This document shows positions 1-5,027 of a DNA stretch of 5,027 bases, piece by piece. The DNA lies in the NCBI GenBank assembly GCA_011321895.1, contig DROK01000045.1:1-5027 (forward strand), read 5' to 3'. Positions within the stretch are counted from its first letter, which is position 1. Every line of letters starts with the position of its first letter. Below the pieces are notes generated by a model. The model had not been told where the DNA came from, did not search any database, and worked only from the letters and a program-made list of their open reading frames with translations. This stretch comes from Thermodesulfatator atlanticus. Lineage in GTDB: Bacteria; Desulfobacterota; Thermodesulfobacteria; Thermodesulfobacteriales; Thermodesulfatatoraceae. The position numbers were made by a program, and so were the translations under genes.

Positions 1-673
1 GTACGAATATGCCCTGAATGGCAGGGTTTTTCTGGCGTAAAAGGGTAAAGGTTTCGCAAAAGAGGCGGGTATGGGCCCTTACCTCCCGCGGTCTACTGCC
101 CGGAAAAAAGCCGACCCAGGGCCTTTCAGGGTCAAGGCCGACGAGGCTGGCCAGGGTTTTTCTGGAAAGGGCCGGTTTGACCACGTCAAGTAGGGGGTGC
201 CCGACGTATTCGACCCTGAAACCATGACGGGCGTAAAAATCTACCTCAAAGGGCAGGATTACCGCCATGGTATCCACGTATTTTTTGATGGTCTTTACCC
301 GTCCCTCCCGCCAGGCCCATATTTGAGGACTGATGTAATAGAAGACCGGCAGGTTGTAACGTTTGGCAAATCTGGCCAGTAAAAGATTAAAGTCGGGGAA
401 ATCAATGAGTACCACCAGATCCGGAGGTTCTTTTTTTAGAAGGCGCAGGATTTTGGTAAAGGCGGAAAAGACGTTTCTGAGCTCGGTTAAGGAGGGAAGT
501 CCCACGATACTCAAAGATTCTGCGGGGAAGAGACACTGAAGCCCGGCTGCCCTCAACCGGGCGCCACCTATTCCTATGGCGTGAATACCCGGGACCAGTT
601 CCCTTAACGCCCTTAAGAAGGAAGCCCCGTGCAGATCACCAGAGGCTTCCCCCGCTACTATGAGGATACGCAA
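1..673 (-). CDS. lpxB: Lipid-A-disaccharide synthase LpxB (partial, C-terminus beyond left edge)
   Basis: LpxB is a GT-B family (GT19) peripheral inner-membrane glycosyltransferase. It joins UDP-2,3-diacylglucosamine to 2,3-diacylglucosamine-1-phosphate to form the beta-1,6 lipid A disaccharide. The frame is open from a TTG at 673 to the window edge (224 codons). It shows the LpxB signatures in order: VAGEASGD (residues 6-13), LIDFPDFN (89-96, D94 matching E. coli D98), YYISPQIWAWR (112-122), VGHPLLD (157-163) and PGSRPREV (191-198, R194 probably matching E. coli R201). About 150 C-terminal residues, including most of the nucleotide-sugar-binding half, lie outside the window. The start overlaps the upstream oxidoreductase stop by 16 bp. 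There is no ATG or GTG start nearby. A second in-frame TTG at 697 would add eight residues and has a purine-rich GAGAGAAGG only 3 nt upstream, so the exact start is uncertain. Identity is very secure. Confidence 0.95.
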   Translation of the reverse strand, partial: MRILIVAGEASGDLHGASFLRALRELVPGIHAIGIGGARLRAAGLQCLFPAESLSIVGLPSLTELRNVFSAFTKILRLLKKEPPDLVVLIDFPDFNLLLARFAKRYNLPVFYYISPQIWAWREGRVKTIKKYVDTMAVILPFEVDFYARHGFRVEYVGHPLLDVVKPALSRKTLASLVGLDPERPWVGFFPGSRPREVRAHTRLFCETFTLLRQKNPAIQGIFV

Positions 674-1653
674 TGACGAACGAGATCGGGCAGACAAGAT
701 CCTTCTCTCGCTAGAAAGGAGGCTTGCTGGCGTTCAATCTCACGCTTGATGCGGAAAGCCAATTCCAGGGCCTCAAACCCCTCTTCCCCACTAACCGGAG
801 GAGTTTTTTCCCGGGAGATGGCCTCAACAAAGGCCCTCAGCTCATCCTTAAGGGGATCTGCCTGGGCAAACTTTTCTGGAACTGGAGAGGGATGGTGGGC
901 GAGACCATTCTCAGAAAGATCGACTTTGATGAAGGTGCTCTCCAGGGTGTCAGCGGCGAAATAGACTCCCGGTTGATAGACCCGAAAGCTGCGGGCCGGT
1001 TTTAAGGCAATGCGGCTGGCGGTAAGGTTGGCCACGACCCCGTTTTTGAAACGCAACCGCACGCTGGCCAGATCTACCTTGTCCGTGATGACCGGAGCCC
1101 CGGTGGCCTGAAGTTCTGCTATTTTTTCCCTGGTGAGAGTAAGTACCAGGTCTATGTCGTGGATCATTAAATCCAGAATTACGTCTACGTCCAAACAACG
1201 AGGCGAAAAGCGGGAAACGCGCTGGGCTTCGATGAAAATGGGGTTGGAGACCGAGGCCAGGAGCTTTTTAATAGCGGGGTTGAAACGTTCTATATGCCCA
1301 ACCTGCAGGATGAGCCCCAATTTTTGGGCCAGTTTAACCAATTCTCGGGCCTCCTGGGGGGTGCTGGCCAGGGGCTTTTCCACGAACACATGACACCCTG
1401 CTTCCAGTGCCGCTTTGGTGACCTCAAAATGGTGCACGGTGGGCACCACCACGGAAACCGCCTTTACCAAGGGGAGGACCTCGCGATAATCAAAAAAAGC
1501 CTTGGTTTGACAGGCCCTGGCCACTTCTAGGGCCCGCTCGGGGATGACGTCCACCACCCCAACCAGCTCAACCTCCGGAAAGGAGGCGAATTTTTCCGCG
1601 TGAAAACGGCCAAGATGACCCACCCCGATAACGGCCAGAGGGATCTTATTCAT
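658..1653 (-). CDS. Gfo/Idh/MocA-family NAD(P)-dependent oxidoreductase, GnnA-like (possible UDP-GlcNAc 3-dehydrogenase)
   Basis: This 331-residue protein has the usual Gfo/Idh/MocA length and layout. An N-terminal Rossmann fold carries GVGHLG (residues 10-15) and an acidic D35 at the end of the second strand. The VEKPL motif (91-95) carries the family lysine K93, followed by VGHIERFNP (118-126) and DLMIHDID (161-168) with candidate active-site residues H165 and D166. The C-terminal half is the alpha/beta substrate domain. Family members oxidise sugar hydroxyls, often on nucleotide sugars. The place between lpxI and lpxB matches gnnA of Acidithiobacillus ferrooxidans, which oxidises the 3-OH of UDP-GlcNAc before transamination by GnnB. 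That role is inferred from context, because no aminotransferase is visible here. The ATG lies 6 nt after AGGAG and overlaps the lpxI stop by 8 bp. The 3' end overlaps the lpxB start. No signal peptide is visible, so it is cytoplasmic. Confidence 0.85.
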   Translation of the reverse strand: MNKIPLAVIGVGHLGRFHAEKFASFPEVELVGVVDVIPERALEVARACQTKAFFDYREVLPLVKAVSVVVPTVHHFEVTKAALEAGCHVFVEKPLASTPQEARELVKLAQKLGLILQVGHIERFNPAIKKLLASVSNPIFIEAQRVSRFSPRCLDVDVILDLMIHDIDLVLTLTREKIAELQATGAPVITDKVDLASVRLRFKNGVVANLTASRIALKPARSFRVYQPGVYFAADTLESTFIKVDLSENGLAHHPSPVPEKFAQADPLKDELRAFVEAISREKTPPVSGEEGFEALELAFRIKREIERQQASFLAREGSCLPDLVRHCVSS

Positions 1654-2446
1654 AGGGCACTCCTACCACCACTATACCTAGCTTGTCAGCCAAAGACAAA
1701 GCCTTTTCCCGCTCAAAAAAGAGAGAGCGTCGAGCCTCCAGGGCCAAAACCCTGGCCCGCGCCCTTTTCATGGTAAGGATGGTCTGGAGACCGGCGGAGG
1801 GGAGATCAAAACGGGGATCTTGTTGCGGTTTAAAGACCTTTATCACCACGGTGTCTTCCACGAGTGTCCCGGCCCTTTCGATGGTGGCGTCCGTGCCCTC
1901 GATGGCTTCGACCGCCACCACCATCTGGTCTTTCACCACGACACATTGACCGATATCCAGTTCTCCCAGGGCTTTGGCTATCCCGAAGCCATAAACGATA
2001 TCTTTCCACTGGGCAGGTGAGGGTTTCTTTTTAGTGAGTACCCCGGCCGGGGTCAAAAGTTCCGGGAGAAACTTGGTGGGGGAGATCACCCTGATGCCTA
2101 ATTTTTCTATCTCTTCGGCTACGGCCCGCAGGATTTCGTCATCGTTTCGGTTACGCAATTTGCCCCAGAGGAAAAGGGTCTTGAGGTCCGGGCGGGCTAT
2201 CTTTATGGCCCGGCTCTTGTTGATATGGCCTGCCAGGGCTATCTCGGAAATTTTTTCCCTTTTGAGGAGGGCCAATAATTTGCCAAACCGGCTGACGGGG
2301 ATTTCATAATATACGTCAGCCCATGGTCTTAAATTGGGGCGTTCTTCTCCTTTTAAAGCAAAAACCGCCAGGGGTTGGCCCGCCTTCTTGACGGCGCGGG
2401 CAAAAAGGAGGGGATATTGACCGCCTCCGGCTATAAGACCTACCAT
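1646..2446 (-). CDS. lpxI: UDP-2,3-diacylglucosamine pyrophosphatase LpxI
   Basis: LpxI (formerly DUF1009) hydrolyses UDP-2,3-diacylglucosamine to 2,3-diacylglucosamine-1-phosphate (lipid X) and UMP. It replaces the unrelated LpxH and LpxG in many alphaproteobacteria, Desulfobacterota and other lineages. The 266 residues match the family length. Visible family signatures are the N-terminal GLIAGGGQYPLLFAR (residues 3-17), LAGHINKS (71-78), NDDEILRAVAEE (101-112), DIGQCVVVKDQMVVAVEAIEGTD (within 164-186) and KPQQDPRFDLP (206-216). D214 is the probable counterpart of the catalytic aspartate studied in Caulobacter (D225), assigned from memory of the motif rather than by alignment. The ATG follows AGGA with 5 nt spacing and sits 7 bp after the lpxA stop. 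The gene ends inside the start of the oxidoreductase. It sits exactly between the LpxA and LpxB steps it connects. No export signal is seen, so it acts in the cytoplasm. Confidence 0.95.
   Translation of the reverse strand: MVGLIAGGGQYPLLFARAVKKAGQPLAVFALKGEERPNLRPWADVYYEIPVSRFGKLLALLKREKISEIALAGHINKSRAIKIARPDLKTLFLWGKLRNRNDDEILRAVAEEIEKLGIRVISPTKFLPELLTPAGVLTKKKPSPAQWKDIVYGFGIAKALGELDIGQCVVVKDQMVVAVEAIEGTDATIERAGTLVEDTVVIKVFKPQQDPRFDLPSAGLQTILTMKRARARVLALEARRSLFFEREKALSLADKLGIVVVGVPYE
1660..1664 (-). promoter_or_regulatory. Ribosome binding site of the oxidoreductase gene, inside lpxI
   Basis: On the minus strand AGGAG lies 6 nt before the ATG at 1653, inside the last codons of lpxI. It fixes the oxidoreductase start and suggests that translation of the two genes is coupled through the 8-bp overlap. 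Confidence 0.75.
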
Positions 2447-2451
2447 ACTTT

Positions 2452-2455
2452 TCCT
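2452..2455 (-). promoter_or_regulatory. Ribosome binding site of lpxI overlapping the lpxA stop
   Basis: Minus-strand TAGGA: the AGGA core begins within the TAG stop codon of lpxA and is 5 nt from the lpxI ATG at 2446. The shared bases leave no room for a separate promoter and favour re-initiation by ribosomes finishing lpxA. Confidence 0.6.
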
Positions 2456-3263
2456 AACCCAATTTCTTTCTGGTCAGCCCCCGCGAGGAGGGGTTTGCTA
2501 TGAATTCCAAAAATTTATTGGCCAGCGGTTCCTGGCCGAAGAGTTCCTTTATCCTTTGACAGACTTCTTTTACGGTACCCCCTGAGAGATAAAGCTTGAG
2601 GACCTGGTCAATAATCTTCAGCTCCCGGGCCCCAAAACCCCGCCTTTTAAGACCTACCAGATTGATGCCGAGAATTTGGGCCGGTTTTCCAAAAACCCGC
2701 AAGAAAGGGGGCACGTCCTTATCCACCCCACTCATCCCTGCCACAAAGGCAAGCTCCCCTATCCGACAAAACTGGTGGACAAAGACCCCTCCCCCCAATA
2801 CGGCCCCAAAATCTATCTTTACGTGTCCTCCCAGCTGACAGCCATTGGTGAGGATGACCTCGTCTGCCAGGACGCAGTCGTGCCCCACGTGGGTGTAAGC
2901 CATAAGGTAGCAGCGATTTCCGACCTTGGTGACGCCCTGATCCAGTAGGGTGCCCCGGTGGATGGAGACGTATTCCCTGATAACGTTTTCGTCTCCTATT
3001 TCCAGACGGGTTGGCTCTCCCCGATAGGCCAGATGTTGGGGCGCCGTGCCCAGGGTAACGTGGGGGCCGATCACGTTATTTTGCCCGATAACGGTTTCCC
3101 CCTCGATTAAGGTGTAAGGGCCTATGCTGGTACCCCGGCCGATCCTGGCTCCTGCCCCGATAACTACGAAGGGGCCGATTTCCACCCCCTCTTCAAGTTC
3201 TGCCTTGGGGTCTATCTGGGCGGTAGGATGGATAAGACGTTTGGTGTTACGGAGATCAGTCAT
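2454..3263 (-). CDS. lpxA: UDP-N-acetylglucosamine acyltransferase LpxA
   Basis: LpxA starts lipid A synthesis by moving a 3-hydroxyacyl chain from acyl-carrier protein to the 3 position of UDP-GlcNAc (or to the 3-amino group of UDP-GlcNAc3N in some bacteria). The 269 residues match the family. An N-terminal left-handed beta-helix of hexapeptide repeats spans roughly residues 10-190, and a helical C-terminal domain begins around GINLVGLKRRGF (199-210). GEPTRLEIG (82-90), IREYVSIHRGT (95-105), THVGHDC (124-130) and GGHVKI (145-150) are all present. H128 aligns with catalytic H125 of E. coli, H125 with H122, and H147 with H144. G176 aligns with E. coli G173, the residue that sets chain length. 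The ATG at 3263 overlaps the fabZ stop as ATGA. No good Shine-Dalgarno is seen, so translation probably depends on coupling. The enzyme is a soluble homotrimer. Confidence 0.97.
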   Translation of the reverse strand: MTDLRNTKRLIHPTAQIDPKAELEEGVEIGPFVVIGAGARIGRGTSIGPYTLIEGETVIGQNNVIGPHVTLGTAPQHLAYRGEPTRLEIGDENVIREYVSIHRGTLLDQGVTKVGNRCYLMAYTHVGHDCVLADEVILTNGCQLGGHVKIDFGAVLGGGVFVHQFCRIGELAFVAGMSGVDKDVPPFLRVFGKPAQILGINLVGLKRRGFGARELKIIDQVLKLYLSGGTVKEVCQRIKELFGQEPLANKFLEFIANPSSRGLTRKKLG

Positions 3264-3700
3264 TTTATGGCCGCGATGATTTCGGCTTCCGCCACTACTT
3301 TTTGGTTGACCAAGACTTTGCCTGTGGTGCGGATAATGTTACGGCGAAAATTAAAACCCTCAAGCTTGAGGCAGGCCACGTCTCCGGGATAGACCGGAGC
3401 CCGGAAGCGGGCTTTTTCCACTCCGGCCAAAAAGAAGAGCCTGTCCTGGTATTCTGGCCGGAGTTTTTTGAAAAAGATAATGCCCAGCTGGGCCAGGGCT
3501 TCAATGAGGATAACCCCTGGAACGATCGGTTCCCCCGGGAAATGCCCCTCAAAAAACCACTCGTTCAGGGTGAAACATTTGACGGCCTCAATGGTGGGGG
3601 GATCAACCGTAAAGTTCGTTATGCGATCGACAAAAAGAAAAGGATAACGGTGGGGGAGAGAAGCCAGAATCTCTTTATGATTGGGGGTCTTTTCTTCCAT
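3260..3700 (-). CDS. fabZ: 3-hydroxyacyl-[acyl-carrier-protein] dehydratase FabZ
   Basis: FabZ is a hot-dog-fold dehydratase that turns 3-hydroxyacyl-ACP into trans-2-enoyl-ACP in fatty acid elongation. It competes with LpxA and LpxD for the same 3-hydroxyacyl-ACP pool, which explains its frequent place between their genes. The 146 residues are a normal length. The N-terminal SLPHRYPFLFVDRI (14-27) and the active-site block GHFPGEPIVPGVILIEALAQ (52-71) are intact, with catalytic H53 and E67, followed by KARFRAPVYPGD (96-107). The ATG is set by AGGAGG with 6 nt spacing and lies within the last 26 bp of lpxD. The stop overlaps the lpxA start as ATGA. The protein is cytoplasmic, and the identification is secure. 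Confidence 0.97.
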   Translation of the reverse strand: MEEKTPNHKEILASLPHRYPFLFVDRITNFTVDPPTIEAVKCFTLNEWFFEGHFPGEPIVPGVILIEALAQLGIIFFKKLRPEYQDRLFFLAGVEKARFRAPVYPGDVACLKLEGFNFRRNIIRTTGKVLVNQKVVAEAEIIAAIK

Positions 3701-4721
3701 TTAGGGCCTCCTCTAAGACAGCAAGTCTTCGGCTAAGCTCCCTTATTTCTTTAAGGATTTCCGGCAGCCGTTCGTAGGCTGCCACACACCGCCGCCATTT
3801 ACCAATTTCTATAGCCGGGGCCCCGGCTACGGCGGTTTTAGGGGGTACGGGTTTGGCCACCCCGGCTTTGGCGGCGATCAAGGCCTGGTCGCCGACCTGG
3901 TTATTTATGCCGGCCTGGCCCCCTATCATTACGTAATTTCCTATTCTTACGCTGCCTGTTAAGCCTACCTGAGCGGCTAGGACCGAAGCCTGCCCGATTT
4001 CCACGTTGTGGGCCACCTGAATGAGGTTGTCCAGTTTGGCCCCCTTTTTGATAAGGGTGACCCCAAAAGTGGCCCGGTCCACGGCGGTATTGGCCCCTAT
4101 TTCGACTTCGTCTTCGATCTCCACGTGGCCAAAATGGGGAATTTTAAGGTGTTTTTCTCCGTCAAAAGCAAACCCAAAACCATCGGCCCCGATCACAGCC
4201 CCGGCGTGAATGATCACCCTCTGGCCTATCCGGGTGCGGGGGTAAAGGACCGCGTTTGGGTAGATGATACTTTCCCGGCCGATAAAGACCTCTTCCCCTA
4301 CAAAGACCCCGGGGTACAAGATCACCCCGGCCTCAATCCGGGCCCCTTTGCCCACGTACACGAAGGGTAAAACGCTTGCACTTTCGTGGATTTCAGCCCC
4401 CTCCGCCACAAAGGCCAAAGGGCTTATTCCTGGTTCTGGCCTGGGCTCCCGGTAAAAAAGCCAGGCGATCTTGGCCAAAGCCACCCGCGGGTTGGGCACT
4501 ACAAGCAGATTTCGGTTGACCAGCTTTTCTTTGAGTGCCGGAGAGACGATCAGGGCCGAGGCCTTGGAGGCCTTTGCTTCCTCCAAAAAACGGGGGCTTT
4601 CCACAAAGGAGATTTCCCCCTCTTGGGCGTACGCTAAGGCGTTTACCCCGTTAATTTCCACGTCCTGGCCTGACCAGGTGGCCTTTAGCAGGTGGGCTAG
4701 TTCGCTCAGTTTGTACGGCAA
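3675..4721 (-). CDS. lpxD: UDP-3-O-(3-hydroxyacyl)glucosamine N-acyltransferase LpxD, with altered second-histidine coil
   Basis: LpxD adds the N-linked 3-hydroxyacyl chain to UDP-3-O-acylglucosamine, the third lipid A step. The 348 residues are close to the E. coli length (341). An N-terminal uridine-binding domain (about 1-95, with GEISFVESPRF at 35-45) is followed by a left-handed beta-helix of hexapeptide repeats (about 100-300) and a charged C-terminal helix (about 306-340). IGADGFGFA (177-185) and LDNLIQVAHNVEIG (230-243) carry the family motifs, and H238 aligns with catalytic H239 of E. coli. The usual GxxGH segment with the second histidine (E. coli H276) reads GINNQVGD (271-278): the His is Gln and two residues are missing. 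The start is TTG, chosen because AGGAGG lies 6 nt upstream and the N-terminus begins as the family expects. It sits 10 bp after the nitroreductase stop and overlaps fabZ by 26 bp. Confidence 0.95.
   Translation of the reverse strand: MPYKLSELAHLLKATWSGQDVEINGVNALAYAQEGEISFVESPRFLEEAKASKASALIVSPALKEKLVNRNLLVVPNPRVALAKIAWLFYREPRPEPGISPLAFVAEGAEIHESASVLPFVYVGKGARIEAGVILYPGVFVGEEVFIGRESIIYPNAVLYPRTRIGQRVIIHAGAVIGADGFGFAFDGEKHLKIPHFGHVEIEDEVEIGANTAVDRATFGVTLIKKGAKLDNLIQVAHNVEIGQASVLAAQVGLTGSVRIGNYVMIGGQAGINNQVGDQALIAAKAGVAKPVPPKTAVAGAPAIEIGKWRRCVAAYERLPEILKEIRELSRRLAVLEEALNGRKDPQS
3707..3712 (-). promoter_or_regulatory. Ribosome binding site of fabZ, inside the lpxD coding region
   Basis: A full AGGAGG on the minus strand, 6 nt before the fabZ ATG at 3700, is written within the last codons of lpxD. 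It confirms the fabZ start despite the 26-bp overlap. Confidence 0.85.
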
Positions 4722-4727
4722 AGGGTG

Positions 4728-4733
4728 CCTCCT
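4728..4733 (-). promoter_or_regulatory. Ribosome binding site deciding the lpxD TTG start
   Basis: A perfect AGGAGG on the minus strand is 6 nt before the TTG at 4721. Its first two bases are the last two of the nitroreductase TAG stop. It makes the unusual TTG start convincing, and it ties lpxD translation to termination of the upstream gene. Confidence 0.85.
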
Positions 4734-5027
4734 AGGGGTACCATTTGACGATCTTTTCCAGGGGCTGGCGGGTCTTGGGCCGGGGGTCCTTTACCCGGTA
4801 ACCGAAGCAAAGCATATAGGCTATACCGAATTTTTCCCGGTCTACGTCAAAGTGTTGGGCCAGAATTTCTTCTATCTTTTCCTGGTGGAAACCCTCGAGG
4901 GGACACGAGTCGATGCCCAACATGGCGGCTACGGTCATCATGTTGGCCATGGCTATATAGGTTTGTTTGCAGGCCCAATCAAAGAGGGCGCGTTCACTCT
5001 CCAGGAGTTTGAAGTCCTCTTCCTGAA
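4732..5027 (-). CDS. Nitroreductase-family FMN protein (partial, N-terminus beyond right edge)
   Basis: The last 98 codons of a nitroreductase-like flavoprotein are present. The frame is open to the right edge, beginning QEEDFKLLE. The segment FDWACKQTYIAMANMM (about visible residues 15-30) followed by AAMLGIDSCPLEGF is the typical C-terminal part of NfsB-type NAD(P)H:FMN oxidoreductases, where the glycine-rich LGID.CP.EGF stretch helps form the FMN site. The end, GIAYMLCFGYRVKDPRPKTR then PLEKIVKWYP, also fits the family. The substrate cannot be told from sequence. An internal ATG at 4950 is not the start, because conserved family sequence continues upstream of it. The gene ends 10 bp before lpxD and its stop codon is part of the lpxD ribosome binding site, so it is very likely cotranscribed. 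A link to lipid A is not established. Confidence 0.88.
   Translation of the reverse strand, partial: QEEDFKLLESERALFDWACKQTYIAMANMMTVAAMLGIDSCPLEGFHQEKIEEILAQHFDVDREKFGIAYMLCFGYRVKDPRPKTRQPLEKIVKWYP

Noticed and set aside
197..382. Short plus-strand open frames in the first 400 bases
   Set aside because: The minus strand here encodes continuous LpxB motifs up to the edge, so the plus-strand frames are antisense shadows.
3302..3736. 144-codon open frame on the plus strand opposite fabZ
   Set aside because: It lies fully antisense to fabZ, which has intact catalytic motifs. The plus-strand protein has no recognisable domain and is explained by codon bias in the real gene.
3882..3926. Frameshift in lpxD at the unusual coil
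   Set aside because: The frame is the same before and after, and family motifs continue on both sides. The change is an in-frame two-codon shortening, not a frameshift.
4008..4370. 120-codon open frame on the plus strand opposite lpxD
   Set aside because: It is the shadow of the hexapeptide-repeat coding region of lpxD, with Gly/Pro/Asp-rich composition and no family features.
3675..4421. Periodic sequence in lpxD (and similarly in lpxA) as DNA tandem repeats
   Set aside because: The periodicity is at protein level (hexapeptide beta-helix with I/V/L every sixth residue), and the DNA is not repeated.
4722..4731. Promoter for lpxD in the gap after the nitroreductase
   Set aside because: The gap is 10 bp and is occupied by the ribosome binding site. 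No -35/-10 pair can fit, and none is convincing in the end of the upstream gene.
4732..4950. A small 72-residue protein starting at the ATG at 4950
   Set aside because: The same frame continues upstream to the window edge with nitroreductase-like sequence (FDWACKQTYIA), so the ATG is internal to a longer gene.

Overview
The window is almost entirely coding, and every gene lies on the minus strand. In transcription order (right to left) it reads: an FMN nitroreductase (its N-terminus runs off the right edge), lpxD, fabZ, lpxA, lpxI, a Gfo/Idh/MocA-family oxidoreductase, and lpxB (its C-terminus runs off the left edge). This is a lipid A (Raetz pathway) operon from a Gram-negative bacterium. 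The pairing of lpxI (in place of lpxH) with a Gfo/Idh oxidoreductase between lpxA and lpxB resembles Desulfobacterota/Thermodesulfobacteria-type and other deeply branching proteobacterial clusters. GC content looks to be in the mid-50s (not counted), and the proteins are rich in Lys, Glu, Arg, Val and Ile, so a thermophilic member is possible. That taxonomic placement is inference, not something the sequence proves.

Layout: 4732-5027 nitroreductase C-terminal part; 3675-4721 lpxD (TTG start with a perfect AGGAGG); 3260-3700 fabZ; 2454-3263 lpxA; 1646-2446 lpxI; 658-1653 oxidoreductase; 1-673 lpxB N-terminal part. The genes overlap by 26, 4, 8 and about 16 bp, or are separated by only 7 and 10 bp. 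No stretch is left for a separate promoter, terminator or RNA gene, so the block is very probably one transcript that starts outside the window. Two Shine-Dalgarno sequences (lpxD, lpxI) overlap the stop codon of the preceding gene, and fabZ and lpxA start inside their upstream genes. This suggests extensive translational coupling.

Function: LpxA places the first 3-hydroxyacyl chain on UDP-GlcNAc. LpxD adds the second, N-linked chain after deacetylation by LpxC, which is not in this window. FabZ works on the same 3-hydroxyacyl-ACP pool in fatty acid elongation. LpxI removes UMP to give 2,3-diacylglucosamine-1-phosphate, and LpxB condenses that with UDP-diacylglucosamine to give the lipid A disaccharide. 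The oxidoreductase occupies the position that gnnA holds in Acidithiobacillus ferrooxidans, where it helps make the 3-amino sugar used for amide-linked lipid A. No aminotransferase partner (gnnB) is present here.

I see no new defence or mobile system. The points most worth a second look are an LpxD whose acyltransferase domain lacks the second conserved histidine and has a two-residue-shorter coil at that place, the GnnA-like oxidoreductase without GnnB, and the coupled nitroreductase at the head of the block.
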